Below are positions 28,773 to 38,522 of a DNA stretch of 64,000 bases, piece by piece (within the stretch, counting starts at the first letter, position 1; each line of letters starts with the position of its first letter). The stretch comes from Novosphingobium sp. (GTDB taxonomy: Bacteria; Pseudomonadota; Alphaproteobacteria; Sphingomonadales; Sphingomonadaceae): the NCBI GenBank assembly GCA_017744735.1, contig JAGIAR010000001.1:62001-126000 (forward strand), written 5' to 3'. Position numbers and translations under genes: made by a program. The notes below the pieces were generated by a model. The model had not been told where the DNA came from, ran no database searches, and worked only from the letters and a program-made list of their open reading frames with translations.

Positions 28773-29651
28773 ATGAGCATCGAGACCGACCCGCCGGCAA
28801 AGGGCGAAGCGATCGACCTGCTGACCCCGGAATCGCGCGCACGCTTCTCCGCGTCCTATCCGGAGGTGCCGCACCGGCTGCAGCACAACCTGCATCACCA
28901 TCCGCTGCTCGAATTCGACCGGTTGGCCAAACTGGCTGAGGCACTGCCGAAGGAATCGGTCGAATACAATCTCGCCGACCTGCCCATCGCGGTCGATGGC
29001 AAGCCTGACCGCCCCGACATGACGATCGGCGAGATGATCCGCCAGATCGGCACCGCCGGCAGCTGGTGCGTGCTGCAGAACATCGAGCAGGATCCGGAAT
29101 ACGCGCAATTGCTCAACGATCTGCTCGACGACGTGATGCCGCAGGTCGAGGCGAAGACCGGCCGGATGATGCACCGGGTCGGCTTCATCTTCGTTACCTC
29201 GCCCGGCGGCGTGACCCCGTGCCACTTCGATCCCGAACACAATATCCTGCTGCAGATCCGCGGCTCCAAGGTGATGACCCAGTTCCCGGTGACCGACACC
29301 GCCTATGCGAAGGACGAAGCCCACGAAGGCTATCACACCGGCGGCCCGCGCGAGGTGCCGTGGAACGAACGACTGGAGCGCGACGGCACCGAGATGCCGC
29401 TCGCGCCGGGCGAAGGGCTGTTCGTGCCGGTGATGGCGCCTCATTTCGTCAAGAACGGCCCCGAGCCGTCGATCTCGCTGTCGATCACCTGGCGTTCGGA
29501 CTGGAGCTACGAAGAGGCCGATGCGCGCGCCTTCAACAGCCTGCTGCGGAAGCTCGGCCTCAATCCGAAGGCGCCGGGGCGGTGGCCCAAGCGCAACAGG
29601 GTTAAGGCAATCGGCTGGCGGCTTTATCGGAAATTCGTCAAGTCGAATTGA
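28773..29651 (+). CDS. Cupin-like / JmjC-like domain protein
   Basis: MMHRVGFIFVTSPGGVTPCHFDPEHNILLQIRGSKVMTQFPVTDTAYAKDEAHEGYHTGGPREVPW (HxD metal motif). Confidence 0.8.
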   Translation: MSIETDPPAKGEAIDLLTPESRARFSASYPEVPHRLQHNLHHHPLLEFDRLAKLAEALPKESVEYNLADLPIAVDGKPDRPDMTIGEMIRQIGTAGSWCVLQNIEQDPEYAQLLNDLLDDVMPQVEAKTGRMMHRVGFIFVTSPGGVTPCHFDPEHNILLQIRGSKVMTQFPVTDTAYAKDEAHEGYHTGGPREVPWNERLERDGTEMPLAPGEGLFVPVMAPHFVKNGPEPSISLSITWRSDWSYEEADARAFNSLLRKLGLNPKAPGRWPKRNRVKAIGWRLYRKFVKSN

Positions 29652-29682
29652 CTTGCGCGCAAGCCGGCCCAAATGGTTTTAA

Positions 29683-30585
29683 ATGGCAACCAGCGCAGCC
29701 CCCACGCCCGAAGCCCTCGTCGCCGATCTGGTCCTGCTGCTCGATCTTGAGCCGCGCGGGAACGACCGTTTCGTCGGGCGGCGCAAGAAGGGCGGCAGCG
29801 GCCGCGTGTTCGGCGGACAGGCGATCGCGCAGGCGCTGGGTGCGGCCGAGCGGACGGTGGACGAGGATCGCCACTGCCATTCGCTGCACTGCTATTTCCT
29901 GCGCGGCGGGAGCGAGGATTACGAGATCGACTTCAAGGTCGAGCGCGATTTCGACGGCGGCAGCTTCTCGAACCGCCGGGTCGTCGCCAGCCAGCAGGGC
30001 CAGCCGATCCTCAACCTCACCGCCTCGTTCCAGACCACGCAGCACGGGCTGGAGCACCAGCTTCCCGTGATGCCTGCGGTACCCGGGCCCGACGAGCTCA
30101 AGTCCGACGCGACACTGCGCCGCGAATTGTCCGAACTGCTGCCGAACCATTATCGCGACCGGCTGCTGACGCCCTGGCCGATCGACACCCGCCCGGTCGA
30201 GCCGCGCGACTGGATGGAGCCGCGCAAGAGCGATGCGGTAACCCATAGCTGGTTCCGCACCGTGGCCGAACTGCCGGACGATCCGCGCGTCCACCGCGCG
30301 GTGCTGGCCTATGCCAGCGACATGCACCTGCTCTCCACCAGCACCCGCCCGCACGGGGTCAACTGGTACCGGGGCGAGATCAAGGCGGCGAGCCTCGACC
30401 ACGCGATCTGGTTCCATGAGCCGTTCCGCGCCGACGAATGGCTGCTGGCGGTGACCGACAGCCCATGGGCCGGCGGCTCGCGCGGGTTCAACCGCGGGCA
30501 GATCTTCTCGGCCGACGGGCGGCTGGTCGCGAGCACCGCGCAGGAAGGCCTGATCCGCCTGGTCGAGCCGAAGGCGAAGGGCTGA
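29683..30585 (+). CDS. tesB: Acyl-CoA thioesterase II
   Basis: GRVFGGQAIAQALGAAERTV...LHCYFLRGGS...SLDHAIWFHEPFRADEWLL. Confidence 0.9.
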   Translation: MATSAAPTPEALVADLVLLLDLEPRGNDRFVGRRKKGGSGRVFGGQAIAQALGAAERTVDEDRHCHSLHCYFLRGGSEDYEIDFKVERDFDGGSFSNRRVVASQQGQPILNLTASFQTTQHGLEHQLPVMPAVPGPDELKSDATLRRELSELLPNHYRDRLLTPWPIDTRPVEPRDWMEPRKSDAVTHSWFRTVAELPDDPRVHRAVLAYASDMHLLSTSTRPHGVNWYRGEIKAASLDHAIWFHEPFRADEWLLAVTDSPWAGGSRGFNRGQIFSADGRLVASTAQEGLIRLVEPKAKG

Positions 30586-30591
30586 TCCCGA

Positions 30592-32271
30592 TTAGACCAG
30601 CGTGACTACCCCGTCGCGCTTCTCGACCCCGAAGCGCTGCAGGATCGAGGCCCGGTAGTCGGGGCTCAGCAGCGTGTCGATCGTGATGAAGCTGGCCGTG
30701 CCGCGCTCGCGCGTCAGTTCCAGCCGCACATATCCCTGGTGCAGCCCGTCGGTCCACAGCACCTCGGGATTGTGGTCGGCCAGCGCCTTGTCGATCCCGG
30801 CGACCTGGCTGGCCTGCAGCCCTTCCCCGATCAGGCCCCCCGGCGACGATATTCCCGCCGTGCCCAGCTCGACTCCCGCAGGCCGGCCCTCGCCATCGGC
30901 GAGCTGGTTGGCCCAGAAGCTGTGACTGTCGCCCGAGAGGAAGATCAGGTCCCCCGCCCCTGCGGCGCGGCTGAGCGCGTAGAATTTCTCGCGCGCCCAG
31001 CCATAGCCATCCCAGCTGTCGGGCAGATAGGGCAGGTTCCACTTGCCTTCGAAGGCCAGCGGGCCATCCTCCGCCTGCGGCATCAGCCCCATCCCGACCA
31101 CATCCGGAACGCGAATCCGGGCAATAATGATCTGGTTGCCGATCAGGCGCCACGGCTGCCCGGCGGCGACCGAGGCTTCGAGCGAGGCGGACAGGTCGCT
31201 TTCCAGCTCGGGCGGCACCAGCAGCCGCGCCGGCGCCCCCACCGCCTCGTCGACCAGCCGGGTGACGTCTTCGGCGGTGCGGCCGGTGAAATCGTCGTAG
31301 TCGACCTGCTTGGCACGCGCCGTGTGGCGGGTTTCGAGCGTGCATAGCGTCGCGAGGTCGCCGAAGCTGTAGCTGCGCCAGAACTGCATCCGGCTGCGCC
31401 CCTTGACCTCGAGCCACTCCGGCTCGCGCACCGGCATGTATTCGAAATAGGCCTGGATCGAATTGGCCCGGCGCACGGTCCATTCGCCCTGAGTGGCCGG
31501 GTGATGGTTTTCCGCCCCGCCGGTCCAGGGATTGTTTGCGCTCTCGTGATCGTCCCAGCAGGCGAGCAGCGTATGCGCCGCATGCATCGCCTGCGATCCG
31601 GCGTCGGTCTTGTACTGTGCATGCCGCATCCGATAGTCCGCCACGCTGACGATGTCGTTTGCCGGCTCGTGCAGCCTGCCGAGCTTCGCACCCGTCTCGG
31701 CGCCCCAGCCTGCCGCCCCATATTCGTAGATGTAGTCGCCGACGTGCAGCACGAAATCGACCGCCGGATCGCGCGCGATCGCGTCATAGGCGTTGAAGAA
31801 GCCGAACGGGTAGTTCGAACACGAGGCCAGCGCGATGCCGAGCCGTTCGGTCTTCCCGACCGGCAGCGTCCGCGCTCGGCCGGCAGGCGACAACGCGTTG
31901 CCCAGGCGGAAACGGTAATACCATGTCTCGCCCGGCTCGAGCCCGTCCGCGAGCAGCTTCACCGTATAGTCGCGCTCGGGCCCGGTGGTCACGCTGCCGC
32001 GGCGGTCGATGGTGCCGAACTGCGGATCGCGCGACAGTTCCCATGCGACCTCGGCCGTGGGCGCCCCGGAACTGACACGCGTCCACAACACCACGCTGTG
32101 CGCGTCCGGATCGCCGCTGGCGACCCCCTGGCGAAATACCGCATCCGGCCCGGCGGCCTGGGCGCGCGCCTGCCAGGGGAGCGCCGCCAGCGCGGCGGTG
32201 CCGGCGAGTCCGGTCAGCGTAGCGCGGCGGGAAACGGGTTGCAGCGTCAGGGTACGGTCGATCGATGTCAT
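30592..32271 (-). CDS. phoD: Alkaline phosphatase D family protein (PhoD-type)
   Basis: Tat-like N-terminus SRRATLTGLAG; FRQGVASGDPDAHSVVLWTRV...DFVLHVGDYIYEYG...WDDHESANNPW...FLSGDSHSFWANQL. Confidence 0.92.
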   Translation of the reverse strand: MTSIDRTLTLQPVSRRATLTGLAGTAALAALPWQARAQAAGPDAVFRQGVASGDPDAHSVVLWTRVSSGAPTAEVAWELSRDPQFGTIDRRGSVTTGPERDYTVKLLADGLEPGETWYYRFRLGNALSPAGRARTLPVGKTERLGIALASCSNYPFGFFNAYDAIARDPAVDFVLHVGDYIYEYGAAGWGAETGAKLGRLHEPANDIVSVADYRMRHAQYKTDAGSQAMHAAHTLLACWDDHESANNPWTGGAENHHPATQGEWTVRRANSIQAYFEYMPVREPEWLEVKGRSRMQFWRSYSFGDLATLCTLETRHTARAKQVDYDDFTGRTAEDVTRLVDEAVGAPARLLVPPELESDLSASLEASVAAGQPWRLIGNQIIIARIRVPDVVGMGLMPQAEDGPLAFEGKWNLPYLPDSWDGYGWAREKFYALSRAAGAGDLIFLSGDSHSFWANQLADGEGRPAGVELGTAGISSPGGLIGEGLQASQVAGIDKALADHNPEVLWTDGLHQGYVRLELTRERGTASFITIDTLLSPDYRASILQRFGVEKRDGVVTLV

Positions 32272-32419
32272 GAGTGGGTTCCGCCTGTGCGAGTCCGATC
32301 CCGATCCTTCGCACCGTCACATGTCAGATTCGTGCAACGACATCGGCGCCGCGTGGGTTTCCCGCGCGCAAGCCTGTATCCTGAAATCCACACCTGAGCG
32401 CGATCGGTTGCGGGCCGCT

Positions 32420-32443
32420 TGCTATATTTCTCTGTATATAGCA
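32420..32443. promoter_or_regulatory. AT-rich inverted repeat upstream of TonB receptor
   Basis: TGCTATAT-TTCTCTGT-ATATAGCA, perfect 8-bp arms, in the phoD/TBDR divergent region. Confidence 0.45.
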
Positions 32444-32503
32444 TGGGCTCGGCGTCGCATTGAGCCGCTCGCACAGCGAGGGCGCCATGAGGGAAACCGT
32501 TCA

Positions 32504-34588
32504 ATGAAACTCCGCCTGCTGGCTTCGGCCTGCCTGCTCGCCTACCTGCCGACCGCCGCCCACGCCGAGGACGCCTCGACCGACACCGCCGACAAGGCGT
32601 TCACCCTCGGCCAGATCCTCGTCACCAGCGACCGCGCCCCGGAGAGCGACGTCACGATCGGCAGCGGCACGCTCGACCAGAAGGCGATGGAAGCGTTCCA
32701 GGCCAACACGCTCGACGATGCGGTCAACATGATCCCGGGCGTGATAGCCGGCAACAGCGGCGGTTCGCGCAACGAGCGGCTGATCTTCGTGCGCGGCTTC
32801 GACCGGTTCCAGGTGCCGCTCTCGATCGACGGCATCCGCGTCTATCTCCCGGCCGACAACCGGCTCGACTTCGGCCGCTTCCTGACGCCCGACATCGCCG
32901 AGGTGCAGGTCGCCAAGGGCTACGCCTCGGTGCTCGACGGGCCCGGCGGCATGGGCGGGGAAATCAATCTGGTGACCCGCAAGCCGACCCAGGCGCTCGA
33001 AGCCGAAGTGCGCGGCACGCTCGAGCTCGACCGCAGCCTCGACTATGCGGCCTACACCGTGTTCGGCCTGCTCGGCACCAAGCACGACCAGTGGTATGCG
33101 CAGGCGAGCTTCGCCCGTTCCTCGCGCGATCACTGGAAATTGCCGGCCAGCTTCACCCCGACCGTCAACGAGAACGGCGGCGACCGCGACTTCTCCGACA
33201 GCAGCGACTGGCGCGTGAACGTCAAGGCCGGCTTCACTCCGAACGCGACCGACGAATATTCGATCAGCTACACCCGCCAGGAAGGCGCGAAGGAAGCGCC
33301 GATCCACCTGACCTCCACCGTCAATTCGGTGCGCCGCTACTGGACCTGGCCGGAGTGGAACATCGAGAGCATGTATTTCCTCTCGTCGACCGCGATCAGC
33401 GATGCGATCACGCTGAAGACCAAGCTCTACAAGAGCAATTACTACAACATGCTGCGCAGCTTCGACAGCGCGGCCGAAAACACCCAGACCACCCCGCGTT
33501 CGTTCGACAGCCCCTACAGCGACACTGCACTGGGCGGCTCCGGTGAGTTCGATTTCAAGCTGGCCGATGCCGACCATCTGAGCCTTGCCGCCTATTACCG
33601 TCGCGACGAGCATAACGAGAGCCAGACCTCCGCCCCAGACCTGGCCGGCGCCTCCGCAGAGCCGAACCAGCGCAGCCTGGAGAAGACCTACAGCGTCGCC
33701 GCCGAGAACCGTTACGACATTACCGGCGCGCTGCGGTTCACCGTCGGCGTCAGCTACGACTGGCGCGATCTGATCGAGGCGCAGGAATACAATTCGACCA
33801 CCCACACGCTCTTCAGCTTCCCGCTGAAGGATGCGCATGGCTGGAACGCGCAGGGCCGGCTCGACTGGACCGGCGCCGACGGCACCAGCGCCTACGCCAG
33901 CGTCTCGTCTCGGATCCGCTTCCCGACCCTGTTCGAGCGGTTCAGCAGCCAGTTCGGCACCGCCGACCCGAACCCCGGCCTCGAGCCCGAGCGCGCGACC
34001 AATTTCGAGATCGGCGGCGTCAAGCAGTTCGGCCCGCTACGCGCGAGCGGCGCGGTGTTCTACAGCGCGCTCAACAACGCCTTGGTCACGGTCCGCACCA
34101 CCGGCGGGCTCAACCGCCGCGAGAACATCGGCTCGGCCGACTATTACGGCGCCGAGATTTCGCTCGAAGGGCAGATTACTCCCTCCCTCTCGGCGGGGGT
34201 GAACTACAGCTACATCCACCGCAGCTTCGATGTGGGCACGCCTCCGTCGGGCGACTTCATCCGCGACTTCCAGCTGACCGACGTGCCCGCACACAAGGGC
34301 ATGGCGTGGGTCCGGTGGGAACCGGTCAAGCGGCTGACGATCATGCCGAGCCTGGAGTTCACCTCGGACCGCCCGACCATCCAGGCGGCCACGGTTAACA
34401 ACGACGCGCCGGTCTATTACGACCTCTCCGGCTACGTCGACGTCGCCCTGCGCGCGGACTACGCGATCAACGACCGGATCAAGCTCGGCGTCGGAGCGAA
34501 GAACCTGTTCGACAAATATTATCTGCTGACCGACGGCTTCCCCGAGCCCGGCCGCAGCTTCTACGCGACGATCCAGGCGAAGTACTGA
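32504..34588 (+). CDS. TonB-dependent receptor
   Basis: Signal peptide MKLRLLASACLLAYLPTAAHAED; plug DAVNMIPGVIAGNSGGSRNERLIFVRGFDRFQVPLSIDGIRVYLPADNRLDFGRF; terminal Y/F-rich strand. Confidence 0.93.
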   Translation: MKLRLLASACLLAYLPTAAHAEDASTDTADKAFTLGQILVTSDRAPESDVTIGSGTLDQKAMEAFQANTLDDAVNMIPGVIAGNSGGSRNERLIFVRGFDRFQVPLSIDGIRVYLPADNRLDFGRFLTPDIAEVQVAKGYASVLDGPGGMGGEINLVTRKPTQALEAEVRGTLELDRSLDYAAYTVFGLLGTKHDQWYAQASFARSSRDHWKLPASFTPTVNENGGDRDFSDSSDWRVNVKAGFTPNATDEYSISYTRQEGAKEAPIHLTSTVNSVRRYWTWPEWNIESMYFLSSTAISDAITLKTKLYKSNYYNMLRSFDSAAENTQTTPRSFDSPYSDTALGGSGEFDFKLADADHLSLAAYYRRDEHNESQTSAPDLAGASAEPNQRSLEKTYSVAAENRYDITGALRFTVGVSYDWRDLIEAQEYNSTTHTLFSFPLKDAHGWNAQGRLDWTGADGTSAYASVSSRIRFPTLFERFSSQFGTADPNPGLEPERATNFEIGGVKQFGPLRASGAVFYSALNNALVTVRTTGGLNRRENIGSADYYGAEISLEGQITPSLSAGVNYSYIHRSFDVGTPPSGDFIRDFQLTDVPAHKGMAWVRWEPVKRLTIMPSLEFTSDRPTIQAATVNNDAPVYYDLSGYVDVALRADYAINDRIKLGVGAKNLFDKYYLLTDGFPEPGRSFYATIQAKY

Positions 34589-34606
34589 CGCAAACGCGAA
34601 GACGCG

Positions 34607-34637
34607 AAAGGGCGGGACGCAATTCCCGCCCTTTTTT
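34607..34637 (+). terminator. Intrinsic terminator after TonB receptor
   Basis: AAAGGGCGGGA CGCAAT TCCCGCCCTTTTTT. Confidence 0.9.
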
Positions 34638-34645
34638 GCGCCCGA

Positions 34646-34672
34646 TGTCACATCCCGCACCGCTGCCTCGTC
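34646..34672 (+). promoter_or_regulatory. ECF41-type promoter
   Basis: TGTCACA (34646-34652), 16-nt spacer, CGTC (34669-34672), 31 nt before the CMD gene start. Confidence 0.8.
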
Positions 34673-34702
34673 ATGTGACTGTCTCCAACGAAAGGAACAG
34701 TC

Positions 34703-35152
34703 ATGGGCACCCGCCTCAACCCCTTCGCCGCCGCCCCGCACCTGATGCAGGACTTCCTCGGCTTTTCCGAACAGGTCGCCGCCAGCGGTCTCGAGCCGAG
34801 CCTGCTCGAACTGGTCAAGATCCGCGCCTCGCAGATCAACGGCTGCGCCAACTGCCTCAACATGCACACCGCCGAGGCGCGCAAGGCTGGAGAGACCGAG
34901 CAGCGCATCCACCTGCTCGCCGCATGGCACGAAGCGCCCTGCTACAGCGAGCGCGAGCGCGCCGCGCTCGCTTGGACCGAGCACATGACGCTGATTGCCA
35001 CTCAGCGCGCGCCGGAAGTGGCCTATGCCGCGCTTGACGCGCAGTTCACGAAAGAGGAGCAGGTCAAGCTGACCATGGCGATCATCGTGATCAACGGCTG
35101 GAACCGCATCGCAGTCGGGTTCGACCTCTACGACGCGAGCCGCGGCTGGTGA
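34703..35152 (+). CDS. Carboxymuconolactone decarboxylase (AhpD-like) family protein
   Basis: LVKIRASQINGCANCLNMHTAEARKAGETEQRIHLLAAWHEAPCYSERERAALAWTEHMTLI (CxxC). Confidence 0.93.
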   Translation: MGTRLNPFAAAPHLMQDFLGFSEQVAASGLEPSLLELVKIRASQINGCANCLNMHTAEARKAGETEQRIHLLAAWHEAPCYSERERAALAWTEHMTLIATQRAPEVAYAALDAQFTKEEQVKLTMAIIVINGWNRIAVGFDLYDASRGW

Positions 35153-35158
35153 GCCGCG

Positions 35159-36022
35159 ATGCGTGACGCGGCGGCCGATCCGGCGTTCGAGGCCCAGCGG
35201 CCGATGCTGCTGCGGGTCGCCTACCGCATGCTCGGCTCGATGAGCGATGCAGAGGATGTGTTGCAGGACGCCTGGCTGCGCTGGGCGGTCGGCGATCGCG
35301 ACGAGGTGCGCTCCCCTGGCGCCTTCCTGCGGCGGATGGTAACCCGGCTGTGCCTCGACCAGCTCAAATCCGCCCGCACCCGGCGCGAGGAATACGCGGG
35401 CCCGTGGCTGCCCGAGCCAGAGGTAGAGAGCGAGCCGGTCGATGACGTGACCCTGCCGCTGATGCTCGCGCTCGAACGCCTCTCCCCCCTCGAGCGCGCG
35501 GCCTTCCTGCTGCACGACGTGTTCGGCGAGAGCTTCGAGGAGATCGGCGCCGCGCTCGGCCGCGACGCCGCGGCGTGCCGCCAGCTCGCCAGCCGGGCGC
35601 GGCGCAACGTGCAGGCCGAACGCCCTCGCTTCCCGGTCGAAAGGGACGACGGGCGCCGGATCGTCGATGCCTTCTTTGCCGCGTCGCGCAGCGGCGATAC
35701 CGCCGCGCTCGGCGCCCTGCTCGCGCAAGACGTCAGCTTCCACGCAGACGGCGGCGGCAAGCGTCCGGCGGTCGGGCGCATAATGCGCGGCAGCGACGAG
35801 GTGATCCGCGCGCATGGCGCGATCGCCCGTATCGCCAGCCGGTTCGGACGCGCGGAGCTCTTGCAATACGCCTTCGTGAACGGCCTTCCGGGCTTCGTCA
35901 CGCGCGAGCCCGACGGCGAGATCCAGACCACCGCCCTGCTGATCGAGGGCGGCCGGATCAGGGCGATCTACGTGATGCGCAACCCGGACAAGCTCCAACG
36001 GCTGAAAGCACGGCTTCACTAG
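35159..36022 (+). CDS. ECF41 (SigJ-type) RNA polymerase sigma factor with SnoaL-like C-terminus
   Basis: Sigma2/sigma4 regions plus ECF41 motifs WLPEPE, DGGGK and NPDKL. Confidence 0.93.
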   Translation: MRDAAADPAFEAQRPMLLRVAYRMLGSMSDAEDVLQDAWLRWAVGDRDEVRSPGAFLRRMVTRLCLDQLKSARTRREEYAGPWLPEPEVESEPVDDVTLPLMLALERLSPLERAAFLLHDVFGESFEEIGAALGRDAAACRQLASRARRNVQAERPRFPVERDDGRRIVDAFFAASRSGDTAALGALLAQDVSFHADGGGKRPAVGRIMRGSDEVIRAHGAIARIASRFGRAELLQYAFVNGLPGFVTREPDGEIQTTALLIEGGRIRAIYVMRNPDKLQRLKARLH

Positions 36023-36073
36023 CGGCACGTGGCTGTGGTATCGGCGCTCGCGAACGGGATGGGGGTCGGCACG

Positions 36074-37104
36074 ATGTTCTTCGAAAGCTTCAAGGACGGC
36101 GAAGGGTGCAAGTCCTATATCGTCGCTTGCGAGGAAACCTGCTCCGCCGCGATCATCGACCCCGCGTTGGGCCTGGTCGACCGCTACATCGGCCAGATCG
36201 CGATGCACGGCCTCAGGGTCCGCTACATCGTCGATACCCATACCCACGCCGATCACTTCTCCGGCGCGCAGGCGCTCAAGGCCGAGTTCCACGCGCCGAT
36301 CGTGATGCACCGCTTCTCGCCCTCGCCCTATGTCGATCTGCATGTCGAGGACGGGCACACGCTGCCGCTGGGCGAATTGCGGATGCGAATCTTCCACGTT
36401 CCCGGTCACACGCGGGATTCGATGGCGGTGCATATCGGCGACCGCGTGTTCACCGGCGACACGCTGCTGATCGGCGGCACCGGGCGCAGCGACCTGCCGA
36501 GCGGCGATGCGGACCAGCTCTACGACAGCTGTTCGGCAAGCTGCTGGCGCTGCCCGACGAAACGCTGGTGTTCCCCGCGCACGACTACAAGGGCCGCGAG
36601 CATTCGACGATCGGCGACGAGCGCGCGAACAACCCACGGCTGCAGAAGACCGTGCGGGCCGAGTTCGTCGAGCTGATGAACGGCCTCAACCTCGCCGCGC
36701 CGACCCATCTGACCGAGGCGCTGCGGACCAATATGTCGGGCGGCAAGACCGTGCGGCAATTGCTGGCCGAGGCGGGCGCGAAGATTCCGTTCATGGCGAT
36801 GGACGAGCTGTCCGGCCGGCTCGACCGCCGCCCGAACGATTTGGTGATCGTCGACGTGCGCGAGAAGGACGCTTTCGAGGCCGGCCGGGTCCCCGGCGCG
36901 GTCCACCTGCCGCGCGGGCAGCTGGAATTGCGGGTCAACGAGATGCTGCCCGATCCCTCGGTCGAAATCCTCACCGTGTGCGAATTCGGCAAGGTCTCGA
37001 CCCTGGCCGCGGCGACCCTGCGCGAGCTCGGCTTCCTGCGCGCGACTGCGCTCGACGGGGGAATGGCCGCGTGGCGCGAGGCCGGCCGAGCCATCGAAAC
37101 CTAG
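36074..37104 (+). pseudogene. MBL-fold metallohydrolase with C-terminal rhodanese domain, frameshifted at ~36529
   Basis: Frame 2 MFFESFKDGEGCKSYIVACEE...THTHADHFSGAQALK...DQLYDS then frame 1 LFGKLLALPDETLVFPAHDYKGREHSTIGDERANNPRL...rhodanese DLVIVDVREKDAFEAGRVPGAVHLPRGQLELR; one inserted base near 36529-36530 restores the frame. Confidence 0.8.
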
Positions 37105-37862
37105 CGCAGCTTGCCGAGAGCCGCGATCCGCGCCCGGGTCTCGGCCAGCGCAGCGCTACCCAGCTCGGCGACCGACCTGGCGCTCGGCGGCGCGCATTGC
37201 GGCTCGGCGAGCGAATCCTGATAGACCTGGTCGGACCGCGCGACATCGAAATCGATCGCCTGCGGCCGCCCTTCGAGCTCCTGCCTGAACCCCGCGAGTT
37301 CCCGCTGCGCCGCTGCAAGCACCGTGTCATTGCCCGCCCGCGTGGAAACGGGGCAGGCCGGATCGGTAAATTCCACCAGCGCGCGCACCGCCTTGCGGAA
37401 CCGCGCGGATGCGGGCGACGGCGCGCGCGGGGCAAGGAAGCCGCGGCCGATCTCCGGCGCGAGCTGCGTCATCCGCGCCAGGCCTTGCGTCACTTCGGTC
37501 CGCGCAAGCCGAACATGGATCCTGGCGACCTCGGGATCGCCGTCCGCCCAGCAGCCCAGCCCGAGCGCGGCATCGTCTTGCGCCATCTGCAACTGCGCGC
37601 GCAGCGGACCCGGATGGCTGCTTTCGAACTCCGCCAGCGCCTGCCGTTGCCGCGCCAGGAAACGCGTCCGCGGCCACTCCTTCACCGGCGGGCAGGATTC
37701 CATCGACGCGGCGCGATAGGCCGCGCGCGCGGCGAAGCGGAACTCGGCCGCTCGGGGGGAGGCGAGATCGGGCGGGGTCGCAGGCACCAGTGCGACCGCC
37801 GCAATCACGCCCGCGGCGGCCATTGCCGCGAGCACCAGCTTGGTGCGGTCGCTCATCGCCAT
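37101..37862 (-). CDS. Membrane-anchored/secreted protein, function unknown
   Basis: 253 aa with N-terminal hydrophobic segment; overlaps downstream end of the cyclo-ligase gene (translational coupling). Confidence 0.6.
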   Translation of the reverse strand: MAMSDRTKLVLAAMAAAGVIAAVALVPATPPDLASPRAAEFRFAARAAYRAASMESCPPVKEWPRTRFLARQRQALAEFESSHPGPLRAQLQMAQDDAALGLGCWADGDPEVARIHVRLARTEVTQGLARMTQLAPEIGRGFLAPRAPSPASARFRKAVRALVEFTDPACPVSTRAGNDTVLAAAQRELAGFRQELEGRPQAIDFDVARSDQVYQDSLAEPQCAPPSARSVAELGSAALAETRARIAALGKLR

Positions 37863-38500
37863 TGCACGCCCTCCTCGGTCACCACCGCATCCATCGGGAT
37901 GTCATATCCCTGCGGATGGATCGTCGGGATGGCTTGCAGCGCATAACCGACCCCAAACAGCCTTGGTTTATGCGGCAGCAAGGCGGCGAGCGTGCGGTCG
38001 AAGAACCCGCCCCCATAGCCCAGTCGGAAACACGCGGGATCGAAGCCGACCACCGGCGCGATGGTGATGTCGGGCACCACCAACTCGGCGCCCGCCGCCG
38101 GGACCGGGATGTTCCACACCCCGCGTTCGACCGGATCGCCCGATTTCCATGCGCGGAATTCGAGCGGCTGCCCCTTGGCGACAACCACCGGCAGTGCGGT
38201 GCGCGCACCGCGCTCGGCCAGCCGGGAAAGCAGAGGCCGCAGATCCTGCTCGGCGCGAAACGGCCAGTACGCGCTTACCACCAGCCCCGAAGGATCGCCG
38301 ATAAGCGATTCCAATTGCTCGGAAATCCGCGCATCCCGCTCCGCGCGGTCGGCCGCAAGCAGCGCCATGCGCGCGGCAATGATCCGCTCTCGCTCGGCCT
38401 TGCGCCAGGCCCTGAGATCGAGTGAACCGGCATAGGCGGGATTGACCTGCGCCAGCGAACAGGGCGGCGATGCGAATTCGCGCTCTTCCTCCTCTTCCAT
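37853..38500 (-). CDS. 5-formyltetrahydrofolate cyclo-ligase
   Basis: DPACFRLGYGGGFFDRTLAALLPHKPRLFGVGYALQ signature. Confidence 0.9.
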   Translation of the reverse strand: MEEEEEREFASPPCSLAQVNPAYAGSLDLRAWRKAERERIIAARMALLAADRAERDARISEQLESLIGDPSGLVVSAYWPFRAEQDLRPLLSRLAERGARTALPVVVAKGQPLEFRAWKSGDPVERGVWNIPVPAAGAELVVPDITIAPVVGFDPACFRLGYGGGFFDRTLAALLPHKPRLFGVGYALQAIPTIHPQGYDIPMDAVVTEEGVQWR

Positions 38501-38522
38501 CGCCCCTCCCTTCCCCGGGCCG

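Noticed and set aside
32300-32340. PHO box upstream of phoD
   Set aside because: GTCACATGTCAG-like text is present but does not fit the two 7-bp half-sites with 4-bp spacer of a PHO box.
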